Virus record (IMG/VR): IMGVR_UViG_3300028840_004763 | Span: 1 to 64,000 of that record | DNA: 64,000 nt | From: a virus | Strand: one strand, 5' to 3' | Shown here: positions 25,301-35,700 of the stretch, piece after piece | Numbering within the stretch: position 1 is the first letter of the stretch | Layout: the number at the start of each line of letters is the position of its first letter | Notes under the pieces: generated by a model | Databases searched by the model: none | Told to the model about the DNA's origin: nothing | What the model saw: the letters and a program-made list of their open reading frames with translations, nothing else | Made by a program: the position numbers and the translations under genes

Positions 25301-27739
25301 ATGGTCACGGAAATCGACCAGCAGTCGGTCATCGCCACGGATGGCATCTACCGCGCCGCGTTCCCGGCTTTCCGTGTATTCGTCTTCGGGCAGGAAGTAT
25401 CCGGGGACGTCGCGGAGATCCGAGTCAACCATGCGGGTGGCAGTCTCGACCGTTCGCCGGGAAACTGTGCCATCACGTTGGTCAATCCGCTCGACAAGTA
25501 CATTCTCGATCATGACGACATGCTCGCTTTGAGCAACTCACGGGAGACGCTGGTCTCGACCTTGGAAAAGAACGTCCAGGACTACAAAGGCACCGAACAG
25601 TACCTGCGTGGGACTGCCGGCGAAGATCCCACGGTGCTCAAGGAATTCCTGCGGCTCATCACGGCTCAACCGGGGAAGTACGCCGAGCTGACGGCAGAGG
25701 TCGAAGCCGCCTACGGCGCGCTGGAGACGGCGCAGCTCAACTACCAGCAGTACTGGGAGGAAGGGAAGGTCCCGGACGGCATCAAGTACGAGGTCATCAA
25801 GGAAAAGGCGTTCAAGCTCTCCCAGGCCGATGAAGAGGACATCAAGTGGCACATCGAGAAGTTCGGTGAGGATTTCGACTTCTCCAACTTCAACTTCAAG
25901 TATATCTATCCTTTCCAAGAGGGTGACAGTGTTTTCCATCCGAACGATCCGATCCGGGTGGCGTTTCGAGACCCCTTCAATCCGCGCATCTGGTACTGGA
26001 TGTTCACCGGCTTCCTCGACTCCGCCACGGAGGATGTGGGGGTCAATCAGGAATCGCTCGTGACGATCACGGGGACCGATGTCTCCAAGATGGCGAGGTA
26101 CAGCCTCATCCAGCTGGACACGGGCATCTTGGACCAGTCCATCCGGGATCTGTTCGCCAATGTTCCGGGTATTGCGGGGACGACTGCGGAGACCAAGTTC
26201 GTACCGATGCAGCAGCTGTTCGCCGGCTTTACCATTTTCGAGATCTTGGAACTCTTGTTCTTTGGTCTCAACACCTTCATCGGCTCGCTCGACGAGACGA
26301 CCGACCGGTTCATCGCGGGGCTGTCGGAAGAGGATATCAGGACCTACCTGATGGACAACCTCGGGAAGAGCCCCAGCGATGTGGATTCGATGTCGCCGAC
26401 CGAACGCATCGCGCTCCTCCGCGAGTTCCGTCTCGAACTCAAGGCGAGCCGGTTCACGGGTGCGAACATTCCTCCCATCTCCACGCCGCAAGGCATCACG
26501 TTCAAGCGCAGGAACAACAAGTACGGCACCCACGCCTACTTCGTGGGCGATGAGATCGATGATCTGGACGCCGCCATCGGCGGTGCAGACAGTCACATCA
26601 GTCACGGCAATCTGAAGAAGCTGAACGATGTGATTCACCACCGGGTGCGCCGTGAGGATCTGGTGAACATGTCCGCTGACGCTGCGCCCACCTCGTGGGA
26701 TGCGCGGCCCGAGGAGATCATCACCGAGATTGGGACGAATCCAGACAAGTATCCGGTCGGAGGGGGTCGCGTGATCTACGTCGCGCCCTCTACGCTCGGT
26801 TCCCAGCTGGAGAAGGGAGCGCTCGACGAGACCGTCGTCAATTCGGTGGCGATGCACTCCGAGTTCAAGGACCGTCTCACGTTCCTCTACGACCTTGCGG
26901 AGCGCATCGAGTTCTGTTGCTACGCCACACCGAAGGGCGACATGGTCTTCGAGATGCCCTTCTACGACTTCGATCCGTGGCTGTTCGATGACGAAGATTT
27001 CCACATTAGTAACGCCGAGATCCAGGCGGAGGTCAGCATCGACCAGAAACTGCTCAGCGAATGGGAGGCCTCCAGTGATTATACGGAAGACGAACTGAAG
27101 GAGATGCTCAGCTTGCGTACCAGGATTGAGCTGGAACGCGAAGGTTTTCTCCTGGACGACGAGGACGTGGAGGATTTCAGCTATATCAACCATTTCACCA
27201 TCGAGAAACACGAAACGTTGGGATACTCCAACTCGATGAACGACCAGGGGATGATCACGGCCTACCGCGCTCTGCCGAACATCATCCGTAACTACGAGCA
27301 GGGCAATGATCCCAACAGCCGTGTCTACGAATACGTCGTGGCACCCGGTCTCGCACCGATTCTGGGCTTCCGTCTCGCCGAAGGAAGTCCTTGGGGATTC
27401 ACGACGGGACAGACGACCGCGCGGCTATATGCGGCGCTGGAGCTGCGGCGCACGAATGCCGAGGCGCGGAACCTCGGTCTCCAGATCGTGCCCAAGTTTG
27501 GCCTGATGGTGAACCGTCCGCTTTATTGGCGGCAGCGGAACTACATCGCCAATATTGTGAGTAGCCAGCACAGCATAGTCTGGAACTCCAGCTGCGACAG
27601 CATGATCAACTTGAACCATGTCAAGGGTTGGACGGGAAGCCTCGATGGCGACAAGATGGAGAAGTTCATCTACTTCGGCGGAGACATGCCGTTCAACCTG
27701 TCACGCCTCGTCTTCAAGAAGCAGGGTGGGAGTAGCTGA
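25301..27739 (+). CDS. Baseplate hub protein (gp27/gpD-like)
   Basis: An 812-residue protein immediately before the spike gene. The N-terminal domain (FRVFVFGQEVSGDVAEIRVNHAGG, CAITLVNP) and later parts (VRVAF-type beta barrel near 205-260, LVTITGTDVSKMARY) fit phage hub proteins of the gp27 or late-control D group, which form a trimeric barrel at the tube end. It is about twice the usual 350-400 residues because of helical insertions around 80-190 and 300-440. Cys-poor, no membrane segment. Start ATG 25301 lies one base after the previous stop. Confidence 0.65.
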   Translation: MVTEIDQQSVIATDGIYRAAFPAFRVFVFGQEVSGDVAEIRVNHAGGSLDRSPGNCAITLVNPLDKYILDHDDMLALSNSRETLVSTLEKNVQDYKGTEQYLRGTAGEDPTVLKEFLRLITAQPGKYAELTAEVEAAYGALETAQLNYQQYWEEGKVPDGIKYEVIKEKAFKLSQADEEDIKWHIEKFGEDFDFSNFNFKYIYPFQEGDSVFHPNDPIRVAFRDPFNPRIWYWMFTGFLDSATEDVGVNQESLVTITGTDVSKMARYSLIQLDTGILDQSIRDLFANVPGIAGTTAETKFVPMQQLFAGFTIFEILELLFFGLNTFIGSLDETTDRFIAGLSEEDIRTYLMDNLGKSPSDVDSMSPTERIALLREFRLELKASRFTGANIPPISTPQGITFKRRNNKYGTHAYFVGDEIDDLDAAIGGADSHISHGNLKKLNDVIHHRVRREDLVNMSADAAPTSWDARPEEIITEIGTNPDKYPVGGGRVIYVAPSTLGSQLEKGALDETVVNSVAMHSEFKDRLTFLYDLAERIEFCCYATPKGDMVFEMPFYDFDPWLFDDEDFHISNAEIQAEVSIDQKLLSEWEASSDYTEDELKEMLSLRTRIELEREGFLLDDEDVEDFSYINHFTIEKHETLGYSNSMNDQGMITAYRALPNIIRNYEQGNDPNSRVYEYVVAPGLAPILGFRLAEGSPWGFTTGQTTARLYAALELRRTNAEARNLGLQIVPKFGLMVNRPLYWRQRNYIANIVSSQHSIVWNSSCDSMINLNHVKGWTGSLDGDKMEKFIYFGGDMPFNLSRLVFKKQGGSS

Positions 27740-29358
27740 TGGCCGGTCGTTCCAACGCGAATCCGAACTCGTCGCCCTCCCTGCGTGGGAGAGCGCGCCA
27801 CAATGCCTTCTACAGCTCTCTTCATCGAGTTCGGGTGACCGATCTGCACATCGAACGGGGAACCGTCGAGGTGACACCCCTCAGCGGCGGCACTCCGTAT
27901 GAGGTTCTGATGCCGTTGGTGGGGCTGTCGATTCCTCCGCCGCAGACTTCCGAAGACAACAACTTCGCCCGGTCCTCCTGGGGAGTCTACTACCCCCAGG
28001 TGGATGACATCCTCGTCGTGGGCTTCGACACGCTCGGTTTTCCGATGGCGCTTGGTTTCAGTGCCGTCGATTTCAATGTGATGAAACGCCGCGATGATGC
28101 TTTGGATGAGCGTGGGGGCATCGGTTGGGCCGATGCTTCCGGCAAGCGGTTGCAACCGGGTGATGTTTCGTTCCGGTCGGCGCGCAACTCCAGCATCTAC
28201 CTGGGAGATCGTGCCCGACTCGGGAGCGGCCCCCATTCGATCACGTTGGACAAACCCAACGGAGAGACCGTCATCCAGTCGGACATCGTCCATACTCGTT
28301 ACGGGGCTGCCGGCGAAAAACGCGAGGGATCTGCGCGTCGGATCCTGGTGCCCGGAGTCGATACTCAGGAGAGCTATATCTACGGTATCTTCGGGACGGT
28401 TGCGCAGGAGCATACCAACTACGTGCGTCGCGGCGCGATCACGGCTCCTGGCGGACAGTTGCTGATGGTGCAGGAGTCGCGCGGAGAAATCATCGACGAC
28501 CTGACCGGCCTCATCATGGTGCCAGCGACTTCGTATCCGGATCTCGCGGTCGCGCTCGCCGGCACCGGGGCTCGGAAGTTGACCACTGTGAAGGATGACG
28601 GCGCAGGCGTTGTCGACATGTATGTCGAGGTGGTAGATAACCTCGGCAATCGGGGGATTTCGGCCAAGACCGCTCTCGGCTTCCAGTGGTTCACTCCGGC
28701 AGCAACCTGGACCATCTTGAACAACCTCGTCAACTGGACGACGAGCAGTACGTACAGTCTCACTGCGGGAGCCAGCATGTCGCTCACCGCAGGCACGGCG
28801 CTCACTGCCAGCGCAGGAGCCGCCTTGAGCTTGACGGCTGGTGCAGCGCTTACCGCGACTGCCGGAGCGACGATGGGGTTGACGGCGACCGGCGCGATGA
28901 CGCTGACTGCCCCTTCAATCACGTTGGCATCCGGTGTCCTCAACCTGGGGGCGAGCCCGGTGGTCGCGACCGCGAAGGACGCGCTCACTTTCAACGCGAC
29001 CGACCTCACGATGGTGGCCACGGCGGCGATGGAGCTGGTGGCGACCGGCGAGATTGGTATCGACACGGCGGCGAAGCTCGTGCTGATCGCCGCCACCCAG
29101 ATCGACATCGGAGCCCCGATTGTCAATCTCGGAGGTGCTGCGGCTACGGAATTCTTGGTGAAGGGAACGACTTTCATCACGGAACTGACCACTTTCATGA
29201 CGGCGCTCAACACGTTCTTTGCCGCTTTCGCGGCTGATCCCGCGCTGAACGGTGTGCTTCCGGCCACGAAGAGTGCGCTTGGAGCGCTCATTCCGTTCGG
29301 CATCGATTTCCAGGCGAGTCTGGCGACCGCGTTGTCGACAGTCTCGAAGACGGTGTAG
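27739..29358 (+). CDS. Central baseplate spike (gpV/VgrG-tip-like)
   Basis: A 539-residue protein. Residues about 50-120 form an OB-like domain of the gpV/gp5 type (WGVYYPQVDDILVVGF). Residues about 338-395 are short repeats of the form LTAGA-SLTAG-ALTASAG, and further beta-strand repeats continue to about 470, consistent with a triple-stranded beta-helix needle. A helical C-terminus (residues about 475-535) follows. It should pierce the outer membrane as the sheath contracts. Adjacent hub and gp25-like genes support this. No metal-binding HxH tip motif is seen at the end. Confidence 0.7.
   Translation: MAGRSNANPNSSPSLRGRARHNAFYSSLHRVRVTDLHIERGTVEVTPLSGGTPYEVLMPLVGLSIPPPQTSEDNNFARSSWGVYYPQVDDILVVGFDTLGFPMALGFSAVDFNVMKRRDDALDERGGIGWADASGKRLQPGDVSFRSARNSSIYLGDRARLGSGPHSITLDKPNGETVIQSDIVHTRYGAAGEKREGSARRILVPGVDTQESYIYGIFGTVAQEHTNYVRRGAITAPGGQLLMVQESRGEIIDDLTGLIMVPATSYPDLAVALAGTGARKLTTVKDDGAGVVDMYVEVVDNLGNRGISAKTALGFQWFTPAATWTILNNLVNWTTSSTYSLTAGASMSLTAGTALTASAGAALSLTAGAALTATAGATMGLTATGAMTLTAPSITLASGVLNLGASPVVATAKDALTFNATDLTMVATAAMELVATGEIGIDTAAKLVLIAATQIDIGAPIVNLGGAAATEFLVKGTTFITELTTFMTALNTFFAAFAADPALNGVLPATKSALGALIPFGIDFQASLATALSTVSKTV
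28756..28920 (+). repeat. Short coding repeats for a beta-helix
   Basis: Inside the spike gene, about 165 bases encode successive 6-10-residue units built on SLTAGA/ALTATAGA. At the DNA level they read as diverged tandem copies of an AGTCTCACTGCGGGAGC-like unit. They are a protein-structure repeat, not a mobile or CRISPR repeat. Confidence 0.6.
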
Positions 29359-29360
29359 GA

Positions 29361-29861
29361 ATGCCCGATACGCCAACCCAGGCCCTCGCGACGTGCGTCT
29401 TGCGATGGATCTATTCACAGATTGCCGCCATCCTGGAGGCGCTCAAGGCAATCTTGTTGGCGCTCATCGCGTTCATCGACGCCTACATCTTGTGGCTCAA
29501 GGCGTGGCTCGCGCAGTTCGACATCCTGTCCCAGATAGAGGAGGCGGCGTGGGCCATCGTGCAAGCCTTGATTGAGGAGATCCGAAACCTGCTGACCAAT
29601 ATCCCGGACGGGCCGCTCAAGGAGCTGTGTCCGGAGTTCTACCAGCTCTTCACCGATCCGGCGCTCCAGTTGTTCGATACAGCCGTGTCGGGCCTGACGA
29701 TCTGGCGCGAGCGTTACAAGAACGTGGTTAGCTTCATGGATGAGATCGAAGCGCTCCTGCTGTACTGGGAGGCCATCAAGGCCGATCTGGTCGCAACCGT
29801 GGAGATTCTCGATGACGCCATCTACCTGGCGCTCATGGACGCCGCCGACGAGGTGCCGTGA
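29361..29861 (+). CDS. Hydrophobic helical baseplate-region protein
   Basis: A 166-residue protein. Residues about 17-55 are very hydrophobic (AILEALKAILLALIAFIDAY), and two more amphipathic helices follow; the C-terminus is acidic. This could be a membrane-active protein or a tightly packed helical bundle. It lies between the spike and the gp25-like gene and overlaps the latter, so a role in the baseplate or in membrane passage is plausible. It is not recognised. Confidence 0.45.
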   Translation: MPDTPTQALATCVLRWIYSQIAAILEALKAILLALIAFIDAYILWLKAWLAQFDILSQIEEAAWAIVQALIEEIRNLLTNIPDGPLKELCPEFYQLFTDPALQLFDTAVSGLTIWRERYKNVVSFMDEIEALLLYWEAIKADLVATVEILDDAIYLALMDAADEVP

Positions 29862-30295
29862 TGTCGTGGGAACTGAAAATAGTCGAGGGGGACATCGTTC
29901 GAAATAGTGTCAACACCGGCTACGAGCAGGTAACGGGGAAGGACAAGCTCAAGCAGAACGTCGTGATGACGCTCCAGACGGCGATTCGACCGGATACCGG
30001 CATTGGGACCGGCCTCGGGAAGGTTCTCGGAGATCGCAGTGACAAAGAGCCCGATCAGGTCTACAGCACGCCGGCCATGTTCAAGTTCCAGACGTTGGTG
30101 CGCAACGGGCTGAGCCGTCTGAAGTACAACCAACGCAACTACCTCTTCAGCCGGCGCACCCCGTCCGAGATGCTCGACGATTTCTCTCCCGTCCAGGTAT
30201 GGGCGACCGACGATCCTCGCAATTTTCGCTGGAGGGTCGATGTCTACACGATGGGAAACCTGCCCAACTTCGTGGTGGGCGGTACGATTACGTGA
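29861..30295 (+). CDS. Baseplate wedge protein, gp25-like
   Basis: A 144-residue protein. ATG 29861 overlaps the preceding TGA; an in-frame GTG one codon upstream is less likely. IVEGDIVRNSVNTGYEQVTGKDKLKQNV, with a basic C-terminal strand (NFRWRVDVYT), has the pattern of gp25/gpW-type wedge proteins, which connect sheath and baseplate. It is followed by the J-like gene, a standard pairing in contractile systems. Confidence 0.65.
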   Translation: MSWELKIVEGDIVRNSVNTGYEQVTGKDKLKQNVVMTLQTAIRPDTGIGTGLGKVLGDRSDKEPDQVYSTPAMFKFQTLVRNGLSRLKYNQRNYLFSRRTPSEMLDDFSPVQVWATDDPRNFRWRVDVYTMGNLPNFVVGGTIT

Positions 30296-30303
30296 GGTAA
30301 GCC

Positions 30304-31734
30304 ATGACCATTCGGAGAAGGACCGAGACGGAGTTCGCTGACCAGATTGCCGATGGGATCGCCCAGCGGGACGAGACCGTCGACACCAGGATCGGCTCGA
30401 TTCGGGACATCTTCATCACTCCGCCGTCCGTGGTGATGAAGGACATCAACGACAACATCGTCTACTTGTCGCAGCTCACGAGCTTGCAGAACGCGGAGCA
30501 GTTCGCTCCCGCCGATCTGGATGGCTTCGTCTTCAACGAGGGTCTCGTGCGGTGGGACGGTGCTCCGTCGCTCGCCATCGTCACCTTCGCGCGCATCCAG
30601 CCGCCGACTGCCAACATTCCCATCCCGTCGAACTTCCCGTTGTCGACGGTGCAGGATCCTTCGACGGGTCAGATCACGGAGTTCAAGACCATCGAATCGG
30701 CGGTCATGTACGGGCCTGCCACAGTGCCGGCCTCTGCGTACTACAATGCCGATACGGAGCGTTACGAGATCGATGTGGCTGTTGCCAGCGTGGTGAAAGG
30801 CGAATCGACTGCGGTGGGGGCCTACACGATCACGCAGTTCCGACGTCCCTTCCCGGATTTCGACTATGTGTACAACAAGGAGGCTACGACCAGCGGACGC
30901 GGCTTGGAGACGAATCTCGAACTCGCCCGGCGTTACCAGATGCAGGTAGAGGGCTCGCAGCTGGGGCCGGCTCGCGGTCTTCAGCGTTTCATTCTCGACA
31001 GTTTCAGCAGCTCCTTAGATGCCTACGTGGTTTACGGAGAGAACGAGAATCTGCTGCGGGAGATGTACGATGCCGGCGCGGTCGACTGCTGGATCCTCGG
31101 CGATTCGCCGGCAACCGTTTCCATGACGACCAACTATCCCGGTATCGAGACGTTGATCCCTTTGGAAAAGCAGCCGGTGGTGGAGGTCATCTCGGTTTCG
31201 GACTCGGGGACGACTTATATCGCGGGGACCGACTACGTAGTCGTGACCGGCGAGACCATCTACGCCTACAGCGACCGTGGCCAGGACGGCATCCGCTTCA
31301 TTGCCGGGGGATCGGCCCCCACCTTGAACGCGGCGATCACCATCGTCTACTCGTACAACAGCCTCATCACCACGATGACGGCCTACTACCGTCAATCCGA
31401 GTACTACGTGATGGGATCGGACGTCTTGTTCCGCTGGGCGCAGGCTCAGCAGCTGGAAATCGAGGCTAACTTGAAAGTATCTTCGGGCAATCCGGACTCG
31501 GTGCTCCAGCTGGTTCGCGAGCGTGTTTTGAACTACATCAACGGGCTCCTTCTGGGCAATAACGTCGAGGAGTTCGATATCGATGCGGAGGTTGCGCGCG
31601 TTTTCGGGGTCGATAACTGGACCTACACCACCCTCGCGGTCGAGGGTGGTACGGGAGTTGCGGACATCGAGATTCCACCGAACCAGTATGCGCGGCTGGA
31701 AGAGGCGAATCTCATCGTGAACTTGGTGTCGTAA
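30304..31734 (+). CDS. Baseplate wedge protein J-like (gp6-like)
   Basis: A 476-residue protein with GAGGTAA before ATG 30304. The N-terminus (ETVDTRIGSIRDIFITPPS) and the middle ARRYQMQVEGSQLGPARGLQRFI fit the baseplate J family, whose members share a 'GS..RD' start and a conserved region entering the core. The C-terminal region after about residue 390 ends in a beta segment (YTTLAVEGG). It follows the gp25-like gene, as in most contractile tails, and forms wedge dimers around the hub. Confidence 0.75.
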   Translation: MTIRRRTETEFADQIADGIAQRDETVDTRIGSIRDIFITPPSVVMKDINDNIVYLSQLTSLQNAEQFAPADLDGFVFNEGLVRWDGAPSLAIVTFARIQPPTANIPIPSNFPLSTVQDPSTGQITEFKTIESAVMYGPATVPASAYYNADTERYEIDVAVASVVKGESTAVGAYTITQFRRPFPDFDYVYNKEATTSGRGLETNLELARRYQMQVEGSQLGPARGLQRFILDSFSSSLDAYVVYGENENLLREMYDAGAVDCWILGDSPATVSMTTNYPGIETLIPLEKQPVVEVISVSDSGTTYIAGTDYVVVTGETIYAYSDRGQDGIRFIAGGSAPTLNAAITIVYSYNSLITTMTAYYRQSEYYVMGSDVLFRWAQAQQLEIEANLKVSSGNPDSVLQLVRERVLNYINGLLLGNNVEEFDIDAEVARVFGVDNWTYTTLAVEGGTGVADIEIPPNQYARLEEANLIVNLVS

Positions 31735-32735
31735 TGCGATACGCGCTGTTCAAGTACGGGACCGGAGTGCTCTACGGGCCGAGCACCATGCTCGACGTGG
31801 TGGATCCGGAGCGGGGACCATCGCCGGGAGGTAACCCCTTCATTCTTAAGGGGACCGGTTTCGATCCGCGTCAATGGGATGACTTTTTCACCGGAGGTGT
31901 CCTCGATCCGTCGAAGTGGGTCGACATCTCCTACGGCTCCGGATCCGTCAACACCGGACCGTTCCATCTGGAGATGGTGACGGGCTCGACCGCCAGCTCG
32001 GCTGCTGCAATCGAATCGGTTGCGTTGTGGGGTTCTACGCAAGGCGAGATCAGATTCAGTCTGCCCGTGATTCGAGAATACCCCGCTGACGTCGTCACGT
32101 TGATGGCGCTGTCACTCTGGGTGGGAGTCAACGATTACGCCGAGATGCGCATCGAAGTGGGGACGGAGCCGGGGACACTGGTGCTGCGTTGTGAGGTCTA
32201 CCGGGGCGGCATCCTCGCCGACGAGATGATCAAGCCTCTCTCGTGGACGACTGGCACCTCGATGTTCAAGATCCTGCGCTGGAACAGTGACGTCTACTTC
32301 TACGCCAACGGAGAGCGCGTTTTCAAGAGCGTTCGGTTCACGAGCACTGCTGCGAAGTTCCGAATCTATACAACGAACGGCACGACTACCTACAACCTCC
32401 AAGGGGTCCGGGTCGAGTGGTTCTACTATCGGCCCTTCGCGGTCTTCCAGAATCAGCCGGTCCACGATACCATCGTTGTCTCGGATTTTCGGATGCGCGG
32501 TCTAGTGACGCCCAGCATGGACGACAAGCGCCAGCCGGCTGCCTATAAAGGTCTCGTGGATGTCCATGTCGTCGGCAATGGGGTATACACCAAGAGCAAT
32601 GCCTACGAGTACTACTATCTGGACGCGCTCAAGGTGATCAACAGCGCTCAGGCCGATACGAGGTTCTCGATCATCGATGACGCGCAGCTCTTCACGCCGC
32701 AAGGTGAGCAGAAGGGTCTCGGAGGAGGTAAGTGA
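31734..32735 (+). CDS. Baseplate/tail protein with lectin-like domain
   Basis: A 333-residue protein. Residues about 42-230 (DDFFTGGVLDPSKW, GSGSV, FKILRWNSDVYFYANGERV) have the layout of a concanavalin A-like/LamG sandwich that often binds glycans. The first 30 residues resemble a short baseplate-attachment segment. Gene order suggests a wedge-associated or receptor-contact protein. No catalytic residues can be assigned. The stop overlaps the next ATG. Confidence 0.5.
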   Translation: MRYALFKYGTGVLYGPSTMLDVVDPERGPSPGGNPFILKGTGFDPRQWDDFFTGGVLDPSKWVDISYGSGSVNTGPFHLEMVTGSTASSAAAIESVALWGSTQGEIRFSLPVIREYPADVVTLMALSLWVGVNDYAEMRIEVGTEPGTLVLRCEVYRGGILADEMIKPLSWTTGTSMFKILRWNSDVYFYANGERVFKSVRFTSTAAKFRIYTTNGTTTYNLQGVRVEWFYYRPFAVFQNQPVHDTIVVSDFRMRGLVTPSMDDKRQPAAYKGLVDVHVVGNGVYTKSNAYEYYYLDALKVINSAQADTRFSIIDDAQLFTPQGEQKGLGGGK

Positions 32736-35700
32736 TGGCCCTCGAAGGTGTGAATCGCTATGCAGAGCTGATCAAGGCCATCCCGCCGGGGCCGTTCTAC
32801 GATTCGCGCGGCATTGTCGTTCCGTACCGGCACGGAAACCACGAAGTGCGCCTTGAAACCGACAATCCGAATACCACTTATATCCTTTATATTGCAGGAG
32901 TTTATTCTGGTTCTGTCGTGTCGGACATCAACGGGAATGTTGTCTTCAGTCGCCATCTGGATCGTGGCGAGAACGAGATCCGACTCGTCAATTCCGAGAC
33001 CAACAATACCCTCATCAGCTACGTGACTGTGCGGGAGTACGCCCTGTGGCTCATAGCTTATGCGGAGACCTTCGAGAGCATCGACGACGACTGGAAGGAA
33101 GCCTACGACGACATCTTCATCGAGACGGTCACCGTCAACGGCATCGAAGGTCGTTTTGGTCGCGACATCCAGACCTACAACAATATCGGGCAGTCCCTGG
33201 ACGACTATCGGTGGCTCCTTCACGAGCTGCGGTTGGCATACCGCAACTATGGGGGACGATTTCGGGGTTTCGAGACCGCTGTGGCCGAGTTTACCCAGAT
33301 TCCGCAGTTCGGCTACTCGCGCCGGCTCTGGGGTCCGAACTGGACCTTGGATCAGTCGATGCTCATCAACGCCCGTTGGAAAGAACGGTCTCACGTCGTC
33401 TCTTACAACGGAGCTGGAATTACCGGAGTCGCGCTTGACCGTGTCGAAGCAGATGTTCCTTCTGGAGTTGCGGCACGGGTCATCCAGTACGATGCCACGC
33501 TCGATTCCCTACGGTGGGGAACTTTCTTGACGCCCGGTCCTTACGTGCCGGCGAACGATGGATTGCTGTTCCTGCCAGGACCGCCCTCGACCGTACCGGC
33601 GTTCATTCTGGGACTCGCGGGTCCTTTCGCTCTGGCAGCTGCGGAGACGACTCTCTATATCGATGACGGCACCGGGACCATTATTGTGCCGTTGGTCACG
33701 GGATGGCCGACACCGACAGCGGCACAGGTGGTCGGCGACATCAACACGGCGATGGGGTACGCCTTGGCGTCGGTCTACAACGGCAAAGTGCTCCTGGTGA
33801 ATCCGGCCTCGCAGCCACTCCTGGAGATTGAACACGGCGCGAACAACGCCGCCGTCCGGATCTTCGGCGTCGAGCCGGGCAATCTGACATTCGCTCCGAA
33901 CGTCATGAACGGGGTCACCATTGTCAGTATTTCGGGATCGGTGGACGTCAACGCCAACTCCGAGATCGCCTACCGATATGATGGGTCCGTGACGCCGCCG
34001 ACCAGGGAGCTACGCTGGCGCTCGCCACTCGCGGCCTGGTCGCCGTGGGTCTCGATCAGCGGAGATGGCACCTACTCGCTCATCGATGGTTTCGGCTACA
34101 CCTTGAAGGTCCATTGCTACGAAGATGACATGGACGTTCTGAGCGGTCCGTGGCCCGCCACAACGTCCGTTCTCTTCTCCGTGGGGTACGGCAAGGAGGC
34201 GAGGCAGATCGAGCAGACAGGGGGACTCTGGGTGTACGTGGATCGCACCCAGCTGCCGGCCATCAACACTTTCGACTTTGTTGACGTCTTCGATGATGCT
34301 TCGACCCCGGGCGTGGCCGAGCTTCCTGATAACTGGTGGCTTGGGCTGCCGCTGCCAACGACTTCTACAGTCATTCTGGAATCCAGGGTCGTGACCGACA
34401 AGATCGATCTCTATGATCCTTCACCGGCTTTTCGGGTGCATCTCCAAGATTCTGGTGCGCGGGTTCACGAGCTGTTTTCGAGGGTTCTTCAGTACCCGAT
34501 GCCCCGACCGGGTCCGAGGGGTCAGAACTATCCGCAGCAGAGTCCGGGCCTCTTCTACGACTACGAGGGCTTCAAGGCGAAGTTCTCCGGCTGGGTGTCC
34601 AGCACCACGGTAGGGCCAACCACAGCCACGCTGAGCTTCTCTTTCGACAACGGGGCTACCTGGGTGTCCAGCGCGCCTTTCCCGGTCGTACAGGATACTG
34701 GGGGCTTCTGGTACGAAGATTTCACCTACATCGAGTTCGAGACCATCATCCCCGCCGGTCTCACTGACAACGGGGTCTTGGTGGCCGTCACCATCGATGA
34801 CCCCGTGGGCATCGATGTGATGTTGGATAGCTTCCGTGTGGACGTCGAATACATCACCTCTCGGGTTCTGACGAGCAACACCGTCGTCAGGACGCGTCAT
34901 CGGCAGTACTTCGGCGAGCTGGCGTGGACGTGGTCCGTAGATCCGCTCTCCCTCCTGGAGAAGGAGTATATCGGACTGCCCCACAAGCGCCCCGACAAGA
35001 CAGTGCCGATCTCCGGCGTCACGGTCACTGACATCTCGATGGACACCGATCCGGGGAATGGCACCGTCGACTACGAGTACAACAGTCTCGGGGACATCCA
35101 CCGGCTTCGTTGGAACGCTCCGAACGCTGCGTGGGGTCCGGGGCTCGGCTGGGTCTCGATCCTGAGTGCGGGAGCTTACGTGCTGCCGGCGAGCGACGGA
35201 TCCTCGATGACGACCTTGGTGGACTACGCGTTGCTGCCCGTGCTGGACGGCACTCCTCCGGGAGCCACGATTACCCGGAGCGTGACCATCACCGATACCA
35301 CCATCCGGCAGGGACACGTCCGGAGGATCTCTCCGGCTCATTCGTCCATCGATATCTTCGATGTTACCGAATATAATTCGGATAATGTGCCGATCAATCT
35401 CAAGGGAGCCGTTACAGAAGGTGATTTTTCCTCCTGTACCCTCACAAATCTCGATATCCATGCGTCGAGCCCCTTCCGGTACTCGTACCTCCTCCCGAAC
35501 CTGCTTCCCGTGGAGGACGAGCCGCTGACGTTCTCGGTGGCCGCTCCCTACGTGGCTCCCCTTCTCTATGATTCGGACCAGGATCAAGAATATGCCATGT
35601 TGTTCGAGGATGGGATTCTTGTTCCGAACGATCAGTGGTGGTTCAATTCCGCATCCGAAGTTCAGGTGGCTACTGCTTACTACAACTCTGGTGCCACTTA

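Noticed and set aside
28756-28920. Tandem repeats as a possible CRISPR array
   Set aside because: The repeats are short, variable, in frame and encode a beta-helix; there are no spacers or palindromic repeats.
32732-32735. GTG 32732 as start of the 1196-residue protein
   Set aside because: ATG 32735 is one codon later with better Shine-Dalgarno spacing and overlaps the previous stop in the usual manner.
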